NCBI GenBank assembly: GCA_024400505.1
Contig: JAKSMP010000025.1
Coordinates: 1 to 32,896, forward strand
DNA length: 32,896 bases
From: Bacteroidales bacterium
Lineage (GTDB): Bacteria; Bacteroidota; Bacteroidia; Bacteroidales; P3
Direction of reading: 5' to 3'
In this document: one piece after another, positions 32,326 to 32,896 of the stretch
How positions within the stretch are numbered: the first letter of the stretch is position 1
Layout: each line of letters opens with the position of its first letter
Position numbers and translations under genes: made by a program
Notes under the pieces: generated by a model
The model's input: the letters and a program-made list of their open reading frames with translations, nothing else
Database searches by the model: none
Told to the model about the DNA's origin: nothing

Positions 32326-32580
32326 ATGCCAATATATTTAATTATCATCAATGTTATCAGCGGCATATTCTTTGCCCTTGACAAACGCTATGCCCGCAAG
32401 AAGCATCGCCGCATACCCGAAGCGGTGCTGCACCTTTTTGAATTGCTTGGCGGTGTATTCATCAACTTGGTGCTGATGTACACCATTCGCCACAAGAACA
32501 AGAAATTTGCATATTACTGGCTCACCTACCTCATTCTGCTGATATGGATTGGGGGTGGAATAGCTATTAGTCGTTTGTGA
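32326..32580 (+). CDS. DUF1294-family small membrane protein
   Basis: This 84-residue protein starts at the ATG at 32326. It has a first membrane segment (about 2-18), then the family motif DKRYARKKHRRIPEAVLHLFELLGG split across residues 19-43. A second membrane segment (about 43-54) follows, then RHKNKKFAYYW and a last hydrophobic segment (about 65-82). The 'DKR...RIPE...GG...RHKTKK' pattern is that of DUF1294 proteins of unknown function. An ATG seven bases earlier is in another frame and soon stops. It lies between two terminators, so it needs its own weak promoter or read-through from yebC. Confidence 0.85.
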   Translation: MPIYLIIINVISGIFFALDKRYARKKHRRIPEAVLHLFELLGGVFINLVLMYTIRHKNKKFAYYWLTYLILLIWIGGGIAISRL

Positions 32581-32614
32581 AAGGACGGCAACATGCCACC
32601 TTCACTCTCAACAC

Positions 32615-32649
32615 AAAAAAAGCCTCGCTACAGTAGCGAGGTTTTTTTT
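32615..32649. terminator. Bidirectional terminator between DUF1294 gene and the minus-strand gene
   Basis: CCTCGCTA (32623-32630) pairs with TAGCGAGG (32634-32641) around a CAG loop, with A and T runs on both sides, so it can end transcription from both directions. Confidence 0.88.
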
Positions 32650-32663
32650 ATGTGATGAACAGC

Positions 32664-32896
32664 TTATTTTCTAGCACGTTTGGAGGCAGCGGGAATCTGG
32701 CTGCCGTCGAACACCTCGTCGCCAACCAGGACGTTACCGAGGGTGCAGTTGTAGGTGATGTTGTTGCCCTTGATGGGAGACTGGCTCCAGTCATAGACCC
32801 ATACATCGTCCTGCCATTCGCCGGGGAGGGATATATTAAGGCCGTAGCCGGAACCGTTGAGGCTTACGTTCTCGAGATTGATGGTGCCGTCCCAAT
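32664..32896 (-). CDS. C-terminal 76 residues of an unrecognised, probably exported protein
   Basis: A minus-strand frame is open from the window edge to a stop at 32664; the N-terminus lies outside. The visible part reads WDGTINLENVSLNGSGYGLN, then LPGEWQDDVWVYDWSQ, and later GNNITYNCTLGNVLVG. It ends with the basic tail ASKRARK. Asn, Gly and Thr are frequent and strands alternate, as in exported beta-rich proteins, but there is no domain I can name. It does not end with a T9SS sorting motif. Its terminator is at 32615-32649. Confidence 0.7.
   Translation of the reverse strand, partial: WDGTINLENVSLNGSGYGLNISLPGEWQDDVWVYDWSQSPIKGNNITYNCTLGNVLVGDEVFDGSQIPAASKRARK

Overview
The window comes from a member of the Bacteroidota, most likely an uncultured Bacteroidales of an animal-gut or similar anaerobic lineage. 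The evidence is the repeated Bacteroidota promoter signature (TAnnTTTG with an upstream TTG/TTTG 18-21 bases away), the lack of Shine-Dalgarno sequences, and surface proteins typical of the phylum: a BspA-like leucine-rich protein, a fimbrillin-type lipoprotein, a type IX secretion C-terminal sorting domain, and lipoproteins with acidic export signals. The exact genus cannot be told from the sequence alone.

Layout. 1-612 is the N-terminal part of a secreted leucine-rich-repeat protein (minus strand), then about 700 bases without a gene and a tRNA-Ser(CGA) with its own promoter and terminator. 1581-6652 is a six-gene minus-strand housekeeping operon read from one promoter near 6680: rlmI-like methyltransferase, folE, a LolA-like protein, tsaB, an OppB/DppB-type permease, and a Nudix/winged-helix regulator. 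6886-8042 holds a fimbrillin-like lipoprotein gene broken by an in-frame TAG, with a small conserved-looking gene in front of it. 8147-10073 is a two-gene unit: an ADP-ribosylglycohydrolase and a von Willebrand A protein fused to a macro-like domain. An HU gene (10525-10797) follows on the plus strand, then a gene-poor, repeat-rich stretch (10871-12480) with one small lipoprotein gene.

The region 12479-17917 is a cobalamin-riboswitch locus of unusual content. The riboswitch precedes a 652-residue T9SS-exported protein with two copies of a Trp/Cys-rich domain, then three paralogous lipoproteins; there is no TonB receptor, BtuB, BtuF or other familiar cobalamin gene. Strong hairpin terminators lie between several of these genes, yet no promoter is evident downstream of them. 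A second plus-strand housekeeping run follows: sppA, topB, truA, prmA (18021-23443).

The region 23626-29257 is a visibly AT-rich, probably horizontally acquired defence operon on the minus strand. It encodes a nuclease-methyltransferase fusion, a protein joining a DGQHR/DndB-like domain to a nucleoside-deoxyribosyltransferase-like (TIR-like) domain, and a two-TRD specificity subunit. The genes overlap by 4 bases and are preceded by a 300-base leader with strong, mutually exclusive RNA folds. No HsdR helicase is present. This operon and the riboswitch locus are the two best candidates for an undescribed system. The window ends with a SulP anion transporter, a YebC-family protein, a DUF1294 membrane protein and the C-terminal end of an unrecognised protein.
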